Part shown: positions 15,961 through 24,560 of the stretch, piece after piece
Layout of the letters: each line of letters starts with the position of its first letter
Numbering within the stretch: the first letter of the stretch is position 1
Source of the DNA: DASWHR01 sp036398095
GTDB taxonomy: Bacteria > Actinomycetota > AC-67
Direction: 5' to 3'
Length of the DNA stretch: 47,836 nucleotides
NCBI GenBank assembly: GCA_036398095.1
Contig: DASWHR010000105.1
Location: 1 to 47,836, forward strand
Translations under genes and position numbers: made by a program
Notes under the pieces: model-generated
What the model saw: only the letters and a program-made list of their open reading frames with translations
Databases searched by the model: none
What the model was told of the DNA's origin: nothing

Positions 15961-16707
15961 ATGCGCACTCGACTTGGTGTATCCCGATCGATGATCGTGG
16001 CGTCGGCCGCTGCGCTGCTGCTCGCCGCGTGCGGAACCAAGCAGACCACGTCCTCGAGCGGCGCGACCGTCTCGGTCGACGGACCCGAGCGCGTGCAGGG
16101 CAACGTCGTTCCGCTCAACCTGACAGCGACCGGCTTCGAGATCGTCAAGGCCGACGGCGACACCTCCGGCAAGACCGGCCACTTCCACATCTTCATCGAC
16201 CGCGAGCCGGTTGCCGCCGGTGCGCCCATCCCCACGGGAGAGGGCATCGTCCACTCGGCCGAGACCGAGACGAAGATCATGGGCCTGACGCCCGGCGAGC
16301 GCACGTTTACCGTCGTGCTCGGCGACGGCACCCATCGCCGGATCGGCAACGCGGTCGCCAAGACCACCGTCACGGTCGAAGGCCCCGGGCTGGACGCAAG
16401 CGCCCCGGCGTCGGTGAAGGCCGGCGACCCGGTAACGGTCGCAATGAAGCTCGACGGCGCGACGGCGGTCGCCGCCGACGGCGACACGTCCGGCAAGACC
16501 GGCCACTTCCACATCTTCATCGACCGCGACCCGATTCTGACCGGCCCCATCCCGAAGGAAGACGGAATCGTGCACACGATCGAATCTGCTCACGTCATCG
16601 AAGGACTCGCCGCCGGCGACCACGTCATCTGGGTCGTGTTCGGCGACGGGGCGCACACCTCTTTTTCCGAGCCGGTGATGGACAAGCTCACCGTTGCGGT
16701 CGCGTAG
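15961..16707 (+). CDS. Lipoprotein with two tandem DUF4399-like domains
   Basis: A 248-residue lipoprotein: signal peptide with lipobox LAAC (C24), then two copies of a domain centred on TSGKTGHFHIFIDR (GHFHIFID at 73-80 and 181-188), each followed by a GxHxVxxVxGDG strand. The His-rich motif is the hallmark of DUF4399 proteins, of unknown function; the paired His could bind a metal. The copies are clearly paralogous, a within-gene duplication. A strong GGGGGGAAACG ribosome site supports the ATG. It converges on panB. Confidence 0.72.
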   Translation: MRTRLGVSRSMIVASAAALLLAACGTKQTTSSSGATVSVDGPERVQGNVVPLNLTATGFEIVKADGDTSGKTGHFHIFIDREPVAAGAPIPTGEGIVHSAETETKIMGLTPGERTFTVVLGDGTHRRIGNAVAKTTVTVEGPGLDASAPASVKAGDPVTVAMKLDGATAVAADGDTSGKTGHFHIFIDRDPILTGPIPKEDGIVHTIESAHVIEGLAAGDHVIWVVFGDGAHTSFSEPVMDKLTVAVA

Positions 16708-16718
16708 GCGCCGGGGAC

Positions 16719-17507
16719 CTACGAGTAGGACGTCTCGTCGTCGGGGTAGCGGCGCTCTTTCACGTCGGTCATCCATCGCGTGACCGCATCGCCGATCGTC
16801 CCGCGCACGTCGGCGTAGGTGCGCACGAACTTCGGCGTCCAGTCGTTGAGTCCGATCAGGTCGTTGACGACGAGCACCTGCGCGTCGGTGTCGGGGCCGG
16901 CGCCGATCCCGATGGTCGGGATGGAGACCGCGCGCGTCACGGTCGTTCCCAGCGCGGCCGGGACCACCTCAAGCACGATCGCGAAGCAGCCGGCGTCTTC
17001 GAGCTCTTTCGCCCAGCGAAGGATGTTCGCGGCTTGCTCTTCGCTGCGTCCCTGGACTTTGTAGCCGCCGAACAGATGGACTGACTGGGGCGTGAGGCCG
17101 AGGTGTCCCATCACCGGGATGCCGCGCTCGGCGAGCTTGGCGGCGAGCTCGATACGCGGCCCTTCGATCTTGACCGCATGCGCGCCGGCTTCTTTCAGGA
17201 AGCGGCCGGCGTTGCGCAACCCGTCCTCGTCGGACGCCTGATACGACATGAACGGCATGTCGCCGACGATGAGCGCGTCGCGCGTTCCTCGCGCGACGGC
17301 CTTGCAGTGGTGGATCATCTCGTCCATCGTGACCGGAAGCGTGCTGTCGTAACCCAGCACGGCGTTGCCGAGCGAGTCGCCGACGAGCAGGACCGGAACG
17401 CCGGCTTGATCGAGAATTTGGGCGGTGGGAAAGTCGTATGCGGTGAGCATCGCGAACTTCTCGCCGCGAGCCTTGAAGGCCGCAAGGTCGTGAACCGTGA
17501 CGGACAT
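16719..17507 (-). CDS. panB: 3-methyl-2-oxobutanoate hydroxymethyltransferase
   Basis: A 262-residue PanB, first step of pantothenate synthesis (transfers hydroxymethyl from methylene-THF to ketoisovalerate). Motifs in order: MLTAYDFPTAQ, VGDSLGNAVLGYDSTLPVT (Mg-binding Asp), KIEGP, MGHLGLTPQSVHLFGGYKVQGR and IPTIGIGAGPDTDAQVLV. Length is normal. GGAGGAGG precedes the ATG. No panC or panD is in the window. Confidence 0.95.
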   Translation of the reverse strand: MSVTVHDLAAFKARGEKFAMLTAYDFPTAQILDQAGVPVLLVGDSLGNAVLGYDSTLPVTMDEMIHHCKAVARGTRDALIVGDMPFMSYQASDEDGLRNAGRFLKEAGAHAVKIEGPRIELAAKLAERGIPVMGHLGLTPQSVHLFGGYKVQGRSEEQAANILRWAKELEDAGCFAIVLEVVPAALGTTVTRAVSIPTIGIGAGPDTDAQVLVVNDLIGLNDWTPKFVRTYADVRGTIGDAVTRWMTDVKERRYPDDETSYS

Positions 17508-17626
17508 GCGTGCCGCCTCCTCCCTACAGGCCCTCGCGCGCGACGCTCGCCGCGCGGTCGCCGGGTCCCATGGCTTGCTCCATTGTGACAGGCGCCAACG
17601 GGCCGCGCACCTCGACCCCCGCTTCG

Positions 17627-17995
17627 CTACTGGGCCAGCGCCGCGGCGATGTCTCGCATCGAGACCATGCCGACCGGCTTGTCGCCGTCGCAGATCGGCA
17701 GATGACGAAAGCCCCCGTCGACCATCGTGCGCAGCGCCTCCTTGATGCCGGTGCCGGGCGGAACGGAGCCGGGATGCCTCGTCATCCATTCCGCGACGGG
17801 GCGAAGCGGCGCGTCGTGCGCGTTCGACATGGCGCGCACGACGTCGCGTTCGGTGACGATCCCCACCAGCCGTCCGCCTTCGATCACGATGGCCGAGCCG
17901 ACCGCGCGCTCGCCCATCAGCGTGCTGGCCTCGGCGAGCGACGCTTCGGGATCGACGGTGCACAGGTCGGTGCTCATCAGGTCCTCGACGTTCAT
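17627..17995 (-). CDS. Tandem CBS-domain protein
   Basis: A 122-residue protein made of two CBS domains: DLMSTDLCTVDPEASLAEA...GIVTERDVVRA and EWMTRHPGSVPPGTGIKEAL...GMVSMRDIA. Such free-standing pairs bind adenine nucleotides and act as energy or NAD sensors. It is coupled to nadE (ATGA overlap, AAAGGA ribosome site), so sensing an adenine nucleotide in connection with NAD synthesis is a reasonable guess. Confidence 0.88.
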   Translation of the reverse strand: MNVEDLMSTDLCTVDPEASLAEASTLMGERAVGSAIVIEGGRLVGIVTERDVVRAMSNAHDAPLRPVAEWMTRHPGSVPPGTGIKEALRTMVDGGFRHLPICDGDKPVGMVSMRDIAAALAQ

Positions 17996-19734
17996 CGCCG
18001 TTCCTTTCCCCGTCGGGGTGCGCGAGCCGGTTGCTCGATCGCCCACTCGCGATAGCCGTTCGTGATCGGAAGACGCCGGTCGCGACCGAAGGCGCGCGCG
18101 GTGATCTTGATCCCCGGCGGCGCCTGCCGGCGTTTGTATTCGGCGAGGTCCACCATGCGCGCGACTCGGCGGACGGTTGTGTCCTCGTAGCCCAGCGCGA
18201 CGATCCCGCCGATGCCGATGTTGCGCTCGACGTAGGCTTCAAGGATCGGGTCGAGCTCTTCGTAGGCGGGGAGCGCGTCGGTGTCGAGCTGCCCCTCGTG
18301 AAGCTCGGCGGTCGGCGGCCTGACGATGACGCTTTCCGGGATCGTCGGGGGGCCGCGGCGGTTGCGCCAGCGGCAGAGCCGGTAGACCAGCAGCTTGGGC
18401 ACGTCTTTGATGACGGCGAACCCGCCGGCCATGTCTCCGTAGAGCGTCGCGTAGCCGGTGGCCATCTCGCTCTTGTTGCCGGTGGTGAGCACGATGGCGC
18501 CGGTTGCGTTCGACACGCCCATCAGGATCGTGCCGCGAATTCGGGCCTGCACGTTGTCGATGGCCTCTTGCGGGGCCGGGTCGCCCAGCGCCTCGCCGAG
18601 CGTCGCGATGGTACCGTCGCAGAGCGCCTCGATCGGCACCAGACGAAATCCGATTCCCAGATTCGACGCGAGCTCTTTGGCGTCTTCGATCGATGCGGTC
18701 GATGTCACGCGTGAGGGCATCGACACGCCGACGACGTTTCCGGGGCCGATTGCGTCGGCGGCGATGGCGGCGACGAGCGAGGAGTCGATGCCGCCCGACA
18801 GTCCGATCACGGCGTGCGTGAACCCGTTCTTGCCCAGGTAGTCACGCACCCCCAGCGTCAGCGCCGCGTAGACCTCTTCGTCGGCATCCATGGGCTCGCG
18901 GATCGGCCGGTCGGGGAGCGGGGCGCGCTTGCGCGGCCGTGCCGGTGCGCGCGTCACCTCATGGACGGTGGCCTTGGCGGCGACCTTCTTCGCGCGGGCC
19001 GGCAGCGTCAGGTCGCACACGATCAGGTCTTCTTCGAATTGAGCGCCGCGGGCGATTAGATGTCCGGCGGGGTCGAACACGAGCGTCTCGCCGTCGAAGA
19101 TCAGCTCGTCCTGCCCGCCGACGGTCTGCAGGTACGCGAAGAAGACCTTGTTGTCGCGCGCGCGCTGGCGGAACAGAATCTTTCGCTCCAGCCCCTTCCC
19201 GCGGTGATACGGCGAGGCGTTGATGTTGACGATCGCCTCGGCGCCGGCGCGCGCCAGCCTGCGGACCGGTCCGTCGCCGGGCCACGCGTCTTCGCAGATG
19301 CTCACTCCGACGGTGACGCCGCGGACGTGAAACAGCGGATAGGTCCCGCCGGCCGCAAAGTAGCGCTTCTCGTCGAAGACGCCATAGTTGGGGAGATGCA
19401 CCTTGCGGTAGATGCCGCGAAGCTTTCCGCGGGCCAGCATCGCCGCCGCGTTGTAGAGGGTTTCGCCGTCGCGTTCGACGAACCCGACGATCGCCGCGGT
19501 CTCGCCGACATCCTTCGCCAGCCGCTTGAGTGTCGCGACGCCGTCCTGGACGAAGGACGGTTTGAGCAGAAGATCCTCGGGGGGATATCCGGTCAAGGCC
19601 AGCTCGGGAAAGGCGACCAGATCGGCGCCGGCCTTCTCGGCGTGGGCGAGCCGGCGGCGGATCGCGAGCGCGTTGCCTCGCAGATCCCCGACCGTCGGGT
19701 TGATCTGCGCGAGCGCGAGCCGCAACGTCCGCAT
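17992..19734 (-). CDS. nadE: Glutamine-dependent NAD+ synthetase
   Basis: A 580-residue two-domain enzyme making NAD+ from nicotinate adenine dinucleotide. The N-terminal nitrilase-type glutaminase carries the triad E44, K111 (YRKVHLPNY) and C147 (SICEDAW). The C-terminal synthetase has the ATP loop LSGGIDSSLVAA near residue 315 and TGNKSEMATGYATLYGDMAGG. The glutaminase domain makes it independent of free ammonia. A -10 box lies 12 nt before the ATG. It is divergent from a glutamine synthetase gene and coupled to a CBS protein; nadA is at the far right end of the window. Confidence 0.95.
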   Translation of the reverse strand: MRTLRLALAQINPTVGDLRGNALAIRRRLAHAEKAGADLVAFPELALTGYPPEDLLLKPSFVQDGVATLKRLAKDVGETAAIVGFVERDGETLYNAAAMLARGKLRGIYRKVHLPNYGVFDEKRYFAAGGTYPLFHVRGVTVGVSICEDAWPGDGPVRRLARAGAEAIVNINASPYHRGKGLERKILFRQRARDNKVFFAYLQTVGGQDELIFDGETLVFDPAGHLIARGAQFEEDLIVCDLTLPARAKKVAAKATVHEVTRAPARPRKRAPLPDRPIREPMDADEEVYAALTLGVRDYLGKNGFTHAVIGLSGGIDSSLVAAIAADAIGPGNVVGVSMPSRVTSTASIEDAKELASNLGIGFRLVPIEALCDGTIATLGEALGDPAPQEAIDNVQARIRGTILMGVSNATGAIVLTTGNKSEMATGYATLYGDMAGGFAVIKDVPKLLVYRLCRWRNRRGPPTIPESVIVRPPTAELHEGQLDTDALPAYEELDPILEAYVERNIGIGGIVALGYEDTTVRRVARMVDLAEYKRRQAPPGIKITARAFGRDRRLPITNGYREWAIEQPARAPRRGKERR

Positions 19735-19746
19735 GGCTTGGCCGAA

Positions 19747-19752
19747 AGCCTA
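19747..19752 (-). promoter_or_regulatory. -10 box of nadE
   Basis: Minus-strand TAGGCT with a 12-nt gap to the ATG, so the leader would be only a few nt. It is back to back with the glutamine synthetase promoter. Confidence 0.4.
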
Positions 19753-19783
19753 GCATCGTCGTCGCACCGCTCGATAGGGCAGG

Positions 19784-19789
19784 TAGACT
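19784..19789 (+). promoter_or_regulatory. -10 box of the GlnA2-like gene (leaderless)
   Basis: TAGACT, 7 nt before the ATG at 19797; no ribosome-binding site in between. Confidence 0.55.
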
Positions 19790-19796
19790 TCCGCGC

Positions 19797-21128
19797 ATGG
19801 ATGCCGCGCGCGAGCAAATCGACTACGTCCTTCGCACCGTCGAGGAGCGGGATATTCGCTTCATCCGGCTGTGGTTCACCGACGTGCTCGGCTTCCTGAA
19901 GTCGTTCGCGATCACACCGGCCGAGATGGCCGGAGCGTTCGAGCAGGGCATGTCGTTCGACGGCAGCGCCATCGAAGGCTACGCCCGCGTGCAGGAATCG
20001 GACATGCTCGCCCGGCCGGATCCTTCCACGTTTCAGGTGTTGCCGCAGGCGCAGGGCGCGCTGGAGGCGCGAATGTTCTGCGACATCACTACGCCCGACG
20101 GCGCGCTGTTCCCCGGCGACCCGCGCGCGGCTCTGCGCCGCAACCTTGAGCGTGCCAGCGCGAAGGGCTTCACCTTCTACGTGCATCCAGAGATGGAGTT
20201 TTTCCTGTTCAAAGATTCGACCAAGCCCGAACCGCTCGATCAGGGCTCCTACTTCGACTTGACGCCGCTGGACTCGGCGCAAGATTTCCGTCGCCGCGCA
20301 ATCCAGGCACTCGAAGCGATGGGGATCAGCGTCGAATACTCGCATCACGAAGTCGCGCCGTCGCAGCACGAGATCGACCTGCGCTTCGCCGACGCGTTGA
20401 CGATGGCCGACAACATCATGACGTACCGGCTCGTCGTCAAAGAGGTCGCGCAGCAAATGGGTCTGCACGCGACGTTCATGCCCAAGCCGCTGCAGGGCGA
20501 ATGGGGAAGCGGCATGCACACGCACGTATCGCTGTTCGAAGGCGACCGCAACGCCTTCTACGATGCGCGTGCCGCCGCAAATCTTTCGAAGGTCGGCCGC
20601 GCGTTCGTCGCCGGCGTCCTGCACCACGCGCGCGAGATCACGGCCGTGACCAACCAGTGGGTGAACTCCTACAAGCGGCTGATTCCCGGTTACGAAGCCC
20701 CGGCTTATGTGTGCTGGAGCCGGCATATGCGAAGCGCGCTGGTGCGCGTGCCCGGCGCGAAGCCGCACAAGGCCGCCAGCGCGCGGATCGAGATCCGCTC
20801 GCCGGATCCCGCCTGCAACCCGTACTTGGCACTGAGCGTGATCCTGGCCGCCGGTCTGCGCGGGCTCGACGAAGGCTACGAGCTGCCCGACGAAGTCACC
20901 GACGACGTGGATGCCATGAGCGAAGACGAGCGCGCCAAACGCGGAATCGTCGCGCTCCCGCAAGATTTGAACGAGGCGGTCGCCGAGATGGAGCGCAGCG
21001 AACTGGTCGCCGAAGCGCTCGGCGAGCACGTCTTCGAGCAGTTCATCCGCAACAAGCACACCGAATGGGACGCGTTCAAGTCCTACGTAAGCCCCTACGA
21101 ACGCGAACGCTACCTGCCGATCCTGTGA
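19797..21128 (+). CDS. glnA2: Type I glutamine synthetase lacking the adenylylation tyrosine (GlnA2-like)
   Basis: A 443-residue glutamine synthetase (glutamate + NH3 + ATP to glutamine). It has SFDGSAIEGYARVQESDM, the EMEFFLF metal ligand segment, HHEVAPSQHEIDLRF, MPKPLQGEWGSGMHTHVS and RIEIRSPDPACNPYLAL. The region that in GlnA1 reads KDLYDL reads TDDVDAM here, so the Tyr modified by GlnE is missing. It resembles the shorter actinobacterial GlnA2 class. glnE lies 3.4 kb downstream and glnA1 beyond, echoing the glnA1-glnE-glnA2 grouping of actinobacteria. A GlnA-like enzyme for another amine is a possible alternative. Confidence 0.88.
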   Translation: MDAAREQIDYVLRTVEERDIRFIRLWFTDVLGFLKSFAITPAEMAGAFEQGMSFDGSAIEGYARVQESDMLARPDPSTFQVLPQAQGALEARMFCDITTPDGALFPGDPRAALRRNLERASAKGFTFYVHPEMEFFLFKDSTKPEPLDQGSYFDLTPLDSAQDFRRRAIQALEAMGISVEYSHHEVAPSQHEIDLRFADALTMADNIMTYRLVVKEVAQQMGLHATFMPKPLQGEWGSGMHTHVSLFEGDRNAFYDARAAANLSKVGRAFVAGVLHHAREITAVTNQWVNSYKRLIPGYEAPAYVCWSRHMRSALVRVPGAKPHKAASARIEIRSPDPACNPYLALSVILAAGLRGLDEGYELPDEVTDDVDAMSEDERAKRGIVALPQDLNEAVAEMERSELVAEALGEHVFEQFIRNKHTEWDAFKSYVSPYERERYLPIL

Positions 21129-21198
21129 CGCTGTGAGTCCTTCGACGCACGCTCAGCGTGTCCTTTTCCACGGATTCGCTTCGAGACCGTGAAGCATC

Positions 21199-21228
21199 CT
21201 GCCCCGAGGAAGGATTGATTCCGGGCAG
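21199..21228 (+). repeat. Hairpin upstream of the large exoprotein gene
   Basis: CTGCCC (21199-21204) pairs with GGGCAG (21223-21228), extended by GAA/TTC across an asymmetric bulge. It lies 44 nt before the ATG at 21273 and may be a terminator for the glutamine synthetase gene or part of a structured leader. Confidence 0.3.
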
Positions 21229-21272
21229 CGGAGAAGAAGACGAGGGAACTCGACATCGAGGGGGAGCAGGTC

Positions 21273-24200
21273 ATGCGGGGGAAGATCTTGTTTCTGGTGC
21301 TCTTCGCCGTCCTGGCGAGCCTGGCGGTCGTCGCGCCGGCGCCGGCGGCGCATCTGGTGGGCGGCCCGATCGTGCTGATGGGAATCGACGCCGAGGACGG
21401 CGGCGTCGGTGGCCACGGCCCGATCACCATCTACGAGTCGGTCGTGGCCGACTTGATGGCAAGCGCGTCGAAGGGATCCGGTGTGCTGGTGATCGGGGGC
21501 GGCAAGTCGTCCACCGACAGCGTCACGCAGTTCTGGAACAAGATCGGGACCGATCTCGGTATCTCGATCACGTACGCGAACGGTTCCGCGGCCGGGACCG
21601 TGTCGCTGACGGCTTTCCGGCTGGTCGCAATCGTCTCCGACCTCAACAACACGCCCGGCGGCGGGCTGACCCTGGCGGAGAACGACCTGATCGGCAATCG
21701 CGACACAGACTTCGCCGCCCACATCAATTCCGGCGGTGGTCTTCTCGGCTTCTCTCAGACCGGACTTCCCCAGCCTTGGTACGCGTATCTGGATGCCCTG
21801 GGCACGTTCACCGTCGCCGGAGGCGGAGGAAGCAACATCACTCCGACCGCGGAAGGCAGCGCCATCGGCATCACCGACGCACTCGACGTGTGTTGCTGGC
21901 ACGACGACTACATCACGTTCCCGTCGTTCCTGGTGCCGCTGGCGCACTATGCGGGCACGACGCGGATCGCTGCCATTGGAGGAGCGCGCGTCGTGGTGCT
22001 TCGGGACTGCACCGCGTCCGAGCTGACCGTGTCGATCACGCGTCCGGTCGCCGGCCGCCTCTACGAGGACAACGGTGACATCGGACCGAGCGGCGCGTCG
22101 CGCGCCTTCGCTCGCGGCGCGTCGCTCACGATCACGGCGTCGACGTCCGCGGCTGCCGAGGAGGTCGTCTTCCTGCTCGACGGTGTCGTCGCCGGGGTCG
22201 ATCTGAGTACTCCGTTCTCTGCGACGGCGACGCTTCCGCCCGTGATCGGGCCGCACACCATCGAAGTGCGGGCGATCTCTGCCGTCACCGATTGCATCGC
22301 GAAGACGTCGCAGATCTTCGACATCGTCTGCTTCGATGCAGTCCCCACGATCATCCGTCCGGAGGCGGGACGGCTCTACGACAATGATGTCGATATCGGC
22401 GTCTCCGGTTCGCCCGACGCGGCCGTGGTCGGCGGCCCGCTCACGATTACCGCCACGTCGTCGAAGCCGGCCCGCACACAACGAATCGATTTTCTCGCCG
22501 ACGCGATCCCCGTCGGGTCCGTCACGACGACGCCCTACAACGCGACGCTCAACGCGGGCGCGCTTTCCCCGGGCGTTCATGTGCTTACGGCGACCCTGTT
22601 CGAGCATTCCGCCGGCTGCACGCGATCCGTCACCGTGCTCCTGCGCAAGGCAGATCCGGCGGTGCTGGCGGTTGCACTCGGCGTCAGCGTCACCAACGCG
22701 GTCCCGACCGAGGTCATGGTCACCGCGGGCGGCGCTCGCGTCTCGGGCAAGGGAGGATCCGCTCAGGTCCGGATCGTGGACGAGTCCGTTTCCGTCGTCG
22801 ATTTCCTTCACGTCGTCACGGACCGGGTGGATGCGTCCGTGGCCGGCACCACGCTCGAGTCGACGGCGGTGTCGCTGCTTGAGAACGTGAGTCTGCTGTC
22901 GGGTCAGATCACCGTCGATGTGCTCGAGTCGCGCGTTAAGGTTACCTACGACCTGAGTACGCGCCAATTGACCATGTCCGACGCGGGAAGCCGGATCTTG
23001 GGGCTGAACATCCTCGGAACGCCGGTGGACGTCACCGAGCCGAACACGACGATGACGGTGCCCGGCGTCGGCTCGATCACGCTGCAGGAGACCCTTTCCA
23101 ACAATGACGGCGTCCGCGGCGAGATGACGGTCAACGCGCTGCACGTGTTCCTCGATCCGGGCTACCCGGCGCAAGAGATCATCCTGTCGTCGGCGCACGC
23201 CGGCACGAACGGGATCGTCGACTCGTTCGTCGGACCCGACAGCGACTTGATCCACCGGCCCGACGACCTCCACACCGGAGCCGACGCCGGCGGCGAGATC
23301 GCCGCGGCGATGCCGATCACGCCGGGCGTTTCCTCGGCGGCGCTCTCGAGCGGCGATCAGACCGACTTCTACCGCTTCGAAGCGGGCCAGGGTGACCGGA
23401 TCCTCGCCTCGATCAAGCCGGCCGAGCGCACGGTCGTCAACGTGATCACGCCGCCGGCGCTGCCGGGTGTGTCGCACGCCCGGCCGTCGGCGCTGCTGTA
23501 TCTGCGCGATCCGTCCGGCGCCATCCGCGCGCGCAGCGAGCTGTCGCTCGGGGGAGCGGAGCCGCAGAAGGTGGAGCTCAACGCCGATGTTCCGTTCACG
23601 CCTCTGAACGCGAAGGCAACCTGGACGCTTGAAGTGCGGCGTCTTGCCGGGTCGCCCGATGGCTTCTACACGATCGAGTTCGCGCTTCTTCCGGTCATGC
23701 TCGCCGCGCAGGAGGACGGCGGGCAGGCAGGCGACGCGTCCGACTCGTGTTTGGCGCCGCGACCGCTCACCGGCGGCCCGCTTCCCGCCGAGATCGACAA
23801 CATCACCTTCACCGGCGTGATCCGTGACGCCGACCAGGCCGACTTCTACTCCCTCCACGCGACGTCCGGACGGCTTCTCACGATCGCGATGAAGCCCGAC
23901 GAGCTTGACGACGGCGCCGACTTCGATCTGTTCCTGTACCGGCCGTCAACCTCGGGCGGGCTCGACAGTTGCACGTTCCTGGAAGCGTCCTCGACGCTGT
24001 CGCACCCGCAGGCAAAGGCGCTACCGGAAGTGATCGCGGTGGCGCCGGTGATGAGGACGGGTCTCTACATCCTGGAGATTCGGCGAATCAACGCTGTTGC
24101 CAACTACACGGTCGAGATCAACGCGACGAATCCGATGCCGACGATCCCCGGCAACGATGCCGGCACCGGGGCCGACGCCGGAAACGCCTGTGTTTCGCCC

Positions 24201-24515
24201 ACGCCGGTCACGGTCGGCGCATACCAGGGTCAGTTCGTGCAGTTTCCCGGCGACGACGAGGACTGGTATTCGGTCTTGGTTCCGGCGGGGGAGGACCTGA
24301 CGGCCGTCATGAAGCCGAACGATCTGTCGAATTTTGATCTGGCGGTGTTCGACGCGAGCTGTAGCGCGGTCCCGCACATGGGCGTGACCGGGCTGACGCT
24401 GTCGGCTCCGGAAACGGTCGTTCTGCAGAATGCGCCGGGCGGCGTCTACCGGCTGCGCGTGAGCCGGGTCGCCGGCGCGGGGAATTACGCGTTGACGATT
24501 CTTCTTTCGCCGTAG
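21273..24515 (+). CDS. Large secreted multidomain protein with PPC domains
   Basis: A 1080-residue exported protein. Signal peptide 1-26; a Rossmann-like N-terminal region to about 250; two Ig-like repeats starting with RPVAGRLY (about 255) and RPEAGRLY (about 360); a choice-of-anchor-like beta domain about 470-650; then three pre-peptidase C-terminal (PPC)-like domains about 664-805, 815-950 and 960-1080, each with a D-x-DFY/DWY core. Linkers before the PPC units are Asp/Gly/Ala-rich (HTGADAGGE, GTGADAGNAC). No protease, anchor or sortase motif is seen, so it may be a structural or adhesive exoprotein. A GGGGGAG ribosome site supports the ATG. Confidence 0.75.
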   Translation: MRGKILFLVLFAVLASLAVVAPAPAAHLVGGPIVLMGIDAEDGGVGGHGPITIYESVVADLMASASKGSGVLVIGGGKSSTDSVTQFWNKIGTDLGISITYANGSAAGTVSLTAFRLVAIVSDLNNTPGGGLTLAENDLIGNRDTDFAAHINSGGGLLGFSQTGLPQPWYAYLDALGTFTVAGGGGSNITPTAEGSAIGITDALDVCCWHDDYITFPSFLVPLAHYAGTTRIAAIGGARVVVLRDCTASELTVSITRPVAGRLYEDNGDIGPSGASRAFARGASLTITASTSAAAEEVVFLLDGVVAGVDLSTPFSATATLPPVIGPHTIEVRAISAVTDCIAKTSQIFDIVCFDAVPTIIRPEAGRLYDNDVDIGVSGSPDAAVVGGPLTITATSSKPARTQRIDFLADAIPVGSVTTTPYNATLNAGALSPGVHVLTATLFEHSAGCTRSVTVLLRKADPAVLAVALGVSVTNAVPTEVMVTAGGARVSGKGGSAQVRIVDESVSVVDFLHVVTDRVDASVAGTTLESTAVSLLENVSLLSGQITVDVLESRVKVTYDLSTRQLTMSDAGSRILGLNILGTPVDVTEPNTTMTVPGVGSITLQETLSNNDGVRGEMTVNALHVFLDPGYPAQEIILSSAHAGTNGIVDSFVGPDSDLIHRPDDLHTGADAGGEIAAAMPITPGVSSAALSSGDQTDFYRFEAGQGDRILASIKPAERTVVNVITPPALPGVSHARPSALLYLRDPSGAIRARSELSLGGAEPQKVELNADVPFTPLNAKATWTLEVRRLAGSPDGFYTIEFALLPVMLAAQEDGGQAGDASDSCLAPRPLTGGPLPAEIDNITFTGVIRDADQADFYSLHATSGRLLTIAMKPDELDDGADFDLFLYRPSTSGGLDSCTFLEASSTLSHPQAKALPEVIAVAPVMRTGLYILEIRRINAVANYTVEINATNPMPTIPGNDAGTGADAGNACVSPTPVTVGAYQGQFVQFPGDDEDWYSVLVPAGEDLTAVMKPNDLSNFDLAVFDASCSAVPHMGVTGLTLSAPETVVLQNAPGGVYRLRVSRVAGAGNYALTILLSP

Positions 24516-24543
24516 CGGGGACGCGGCCGGGACGCGGCGGGGG

Positions 24544-24549
24544 TAGGCT
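24544..24549 (+). promoter_or_regulatory. -10 box of glnE
   Basis: TAGGCT 11 nt before the glnE ATG; a leaderless or very short-leader transcript is likely. Confidence 0.4.
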
Positions 24550-24560
24550 CACCATCGACG

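Noticed and set aside
17524..17583. A 19-codon upstream frame just before panB (minus strand)
   Set aside because: No ribosome site or -10 box at the usual distance, and the peptide is not informative.
21153..23858. A 901-residue open frame on the minus strand
   Set aside because: Arg-rich shadow of the exoprotein gene on the plus strand, with no motif and no ribosome site. The same holds for the long opposite-strand frames over the Mo enzyme (623-2542), moeA (5145-6362) and sufC/sufS (42498-44774).
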